Source: Edaphochlamys debaryana
Taxonomy: Eukaryota > Chlorophyta > Chlorophyceae > Chlamydomonadales
Assembly (NCBI GenBank): GCA_016858145.1
Contig: JAEHOE010000107.1
Coordinates: forward strand, 398,559-462,558
Reading direction: 5' to 3'
DNA: 64,000 bases
This document shows, piece after piece, positions 62,001 to 64,000 of this stretch (position 1 is its first letter; each line of letters starts with the position of its first letter). The translations under genes and the position numbers were made by a program. The notes under the pieces are model-generated. The model was given only the letters and a program-made list of their open reading frames with translations. It searched no databases and was not told where the DNA came from.

Positions 62001-64000
62001 TGTGTTCGGATTAGGCGCAGTTGAGGTCAAGGGCAGGCCACAGGGGTTCGGGGGGACAACTCAATTGTGGAGGGGGCAGGGGTCTGGTTCGTGCCAGGCC
62101 GTGTCGGGGGCCGAACTGTCATCCCGCACGGTGCACGTCGATTACAATAGAAGCAGGAATACCCTGCTAAGCGCCGATGTAGTTGACTGTAGTCGCGGCT
62201 CGGGCCCTGTCACATTCAGCATGTCTCGTGTCCGATACTCGCGACGCAACGTTTCGCGGCCGTACAGGCGACCCCTCCAGAACTGCTCCATCACCAGCAC
62301 TGTATACATCGCGGCCAGAGCGGTGACGGACCACGCAGGGTAAAGTGTGAAACCCGGCGCGGCATGTCGGGGGTCTCGCCATGTTGGCACGACGCGAACA
62401 AGCACCGTCAGCTCCCGAGGATGGTCGCGATGCCCTGTGGCCAAGGGGTCTCGTGTTGTGGCAACAGGGGCTTTGCAGGCTTCGAAGCCGGGCGGGCCAG
62501 GGGACCGATGGTCTGAATCCTTCACTCCGGCAACTATGTCCCTACGTTGCACCCCACCCTGTGCGGACCACGGGGAATCCACTTGCAGCTGATGCCGCCC
62601 CGACCTGGCCCGGTAATCCGACTCAGGACGCATTGCCCCAGCACGGCATGTGGGTTATTCTGTGGCTCAGCCCCAGGGCGTACCCCTGCCTAGCAACAGC
62701 CAGCCATGCCCCGGGGGCGCCCGCGTCCCACAAGCGCAACCCGCTCGGCAGCTTGGAGATGGCGCGCGAATCAACGGCCCCCGGAATCAAGCAGCTAGGC
62801 TATAGATGTCATGAGATGCGGCACTGGTCTCTTCCAGGAAAGGCTGTAGGCGTGCGCTCTGCCCTCGAGTTGGTGGGGGGCACAAACAGCACTTGCATGC
62901 AACCCCAGCTGGGCGGCGAGGTCGCTGCCCAGCCTGCCGGGCGAGTCAAGATGAACTCTCTGCTGCGCTCAGGTATTGACCGAGAGCTCAAGCTGCTGGC
63001 GCGGGCTGGGGCGAAGGCCCGCCCGATGAGGTCAAAAGCCAGGGTCCCCGTACCCACGCTTGCTGAGCCCCCCTTTTGCACAGCTCGATACACCGTATCT
63101 TCCTCTACCATAATGTCGTGGCGCTGGACGGTGCGAGCAAACATTCTCATGGCCGCTCGCGCTTGCGCTAGGTAGCACGCGGATGGGCGGGACAGGGCGC
63201 GTTACATAGCCATTGTCAAGTAGTTGGGCCCTAGGGCGGTGGGGGGTGGGGAGGCCGTAGGGACTTTCTGCCCTAAGTGAAGGAGATTATTGGGTGCAAT
63301 CGGGCACTTTCCCTGGTCGCTATCATCATGGGAATGCCTGTGCCAGGCGTCCTGTTCTGTTTTCTACAAACCTTGGTTCCTGACCTTTCAACCACCAACC
63401 GCCCAACCGTCAACCGCCAGCTGGTGCACGACTTCCGCCCATTGGAAATCCCCACGTCCTTCCACTTCACCCCCGCTTCCCTTTGATCCCGCCACCTGAG
63501 CGCCATGAGATACCAGCCTCCCTGGCCCCCTCACACTCAGAAGTACTCAGTCAAGGCTTTCAGCAGCGCCACAGTGCGCAGGCTTCAGGCAGCCAGGCTA
63601 GATGCGGAAGGCATTGGTCCCTTCCGCGCCCGTCACACGTGAGGGCGCCTGGCCCTAGTGTGGGCGTTTACTAGCTGATCAGCACAGCAAGGCTGTGGCC
63701 GGCGAGCTTCAAGTTAATACACCCTACCTGCTGTATTCGTTACCTGCGGCTGGGCGTACAAGTCCTTCCGCCTGGGGTGAATTCGACGGTGCATCGCCAG
63801 GTGGACACTGCCGAATGGACCGCAGTGACAGGCAAGGCCGCGATGGAGGCTCGCCCCTCAGAGCCCGACCTGAGCCTGCGACATGGTGGTGAGAGCTATG
63901 TATACTGTGTTCGGATTAGGCGCAGTTGAGGTCAAGGGCAGGCCACAGGGGTTCGGGGGACAACTCAATTGTGGAGGGGGCAGGGGTCTGGTTCGTGCCA
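53011..64000 (+). repeat. Type B block of the array (copies 16-21)
   Basis: Nearly identical to one another, differing from type A at about 30 positions over 1.9 kb. Examples: GGGAAAGCC to GGGAATGCC, TTTTGTAAAAACC to TTTTCTACAAACC, TTCAAGTGAGTAC to TTCAAGTTAATAC, AGCATGAAT to AGCAGGAAT, GACGGGCCAC to GACGGACCAC. Copies 19 and 21 share an extra C (about 59244 and 63049) missing in copy 20. Copy 19 has GGGTTAAG for GGGTAAAG near 60438, removing the exon 8 stop codon. Confidence 0.9.

Larger units (their letters stand above)
24487..64000 (+). repeat. Head-to-tail tandem array of a 1.9-kb unit, 20 complete copies plus a partial copy
   Basis: The unit is 1,901 bp. Copies start at 24487, 26388, 28289, 30190, 32091, 33992, 35893, 37794, 39695, 41596, 43497, 45398, 47303, 49207, 51109, 53011, 54913, 56815, 58717, 60620 and 62522; the last is cut by the window end. 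Each starts at TCACTCCGGCAACTATGTCC. Lengths are 1,901 for copies 1-11, 1,905 for copy 12, 1,904 for copy 13, 1,902 for copies 14-18 and 20, and 1,903 for copy 19, all explained by small indels. All copies have the same orientation with no spacer. Homology to the unit stops sharply at 24486 on the left. I see no transposase, reverse transcriptase, rRNA or histone gene in the unit; its plausible coding content is exons 3-8 of the gene starting at 22334. Assembly collapse or expansion cannot be judged here. Confidence 0.97.
26388..64000 (+). pseudogene. Repeated 3'-exon cassettes (exons 3-8 without exons 1-2), copies 2-21
   Basis: Every copy repeats the candidate exons 3-8 of the gene at 22334-26209, at unit offsets (0-based from each copy start) of about 315-507, 560-606, 754-899, 1017-1114, 1164-1188 and 1477-1722, but none has exons 1-2. 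Without them there is no start for that protein, so the simplest reading is pseudogene fragments. In type B the donor after exon 7 changes from GTGAGT to GTTAAT, and by my count the model exons carry about 11 amino-acid changes against about 3 silent ones, which argues against purifying selection. Use as alternative 3' ends spliced to exons 1-2 is possible for the proximal copies but is not shown by the sequence. Confidence 0.5.

Noticed and set aside
24487..64000. A single giant protein encoded by splicing the exon cassettes of successive copies
   Set aside because: Exon 3 of each copy needs an incoming phase 1, while the best exits from the last exon of the previous copy are the stop codon or a donor in phase 2. 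The exon encoding DPAYDETC is also not in the unit. A looped reading frame is not supported.
24487..64000. Minus-strand open frames of 122, 136 and 163 codons repeated in each unit
   Set aside because: They lie opposite the plus-strand candidate exons or their introns, have no splice-linked continuation and a Pro/Arg/Ser composition typical of antisense frames in GC-rich DNA.
24487..64000. rDNA, 5S, histone or LTR-retrotransposon array
   Set aside because: No rRNA, tRNA-like, histone, reverse transcriptase, integrase or terminal-repeat feature was recognised in the 1.9-kb unit.
24487..64000. CRISPR-like repeat array
   Set aside because: The units are 1.9 kb and contiguous, without short repeats and variable spacers, and the context is eukaryotic.

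Overview
The window looks like nuclear DNA of a GC-rich, intron-dense green alga, most probably of the Chlamydomonas/Volvox group. This is an inference from several observations. Genes are cut into many short exons with GTGAG/GTGCG-type donors and CAG acceptors. Introns are short and GC-rich, and there are long poly-C and C-rich tracts. Proteins are predicted to enter the secretory pathway. No bacterial, organellar, rRNA or tRNA gene was seen. The species cannot be named from sequence alone.

Left part (1-21.0 kb) is a run of glycan-type genes. It holds the 3' end of a sulfotransferase-like gene (300-844, +) and two tandem paralogous GT31/Fringe-like (DUF604-type) glycosyltransferase genes (2567-6071 and 8718-12290, both +, 13 exons each, 11 internal exons of identical length). 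On the minus strand follow a 12-exon GT90/CAP10-domain glycosyltransferase gene (14579-18094) and a complete 8-exon sulfotransferase-like gene (18796-21036), which is a paralogue of the first partial gene. All exon models were built by hand from splice signals; in each complete model the phases close to a single reading frame (532, 541, 427 and 298 residues). Together they could extend, branch and sulfate secreted glycans or extracellular-matrix glycoproteins in the Golgi/ER. That role is inferred from families and proximity, not shown.

Middle part (21.0-24.5 kb): after a 1.3-kb divergent intergenic region comes a plus-strand gene with a long proline/alanine-rich first exon (22334-23096). Its first intron contains a 7-bp satellite of about 26 copies. 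A second exon (23966-24052) leads into the repeat array. The protein family is not recognised.

Right part (24,487 to the window end at 64,000, and continuing beyond it): a head-to-tail tandem array of a 1,901-bp unit, 20 complete copies plus a partial 21st. The left edge of the array falls inside intron 2 of the proline-rich gene. The first copy supplies plausible exons 3-8 of that gene in compatible phase; the remaining copies are repeated 3'-exon cassettes without the 5' exons. Copies 1-14 are almost identical to each other (type A). Copies 16-21 are almost identical to each other but differ from A at about 30 positions (type B), and copy 15 is a hybrid. This 3'-cassette megasatellite is the most unusual thing in the window.
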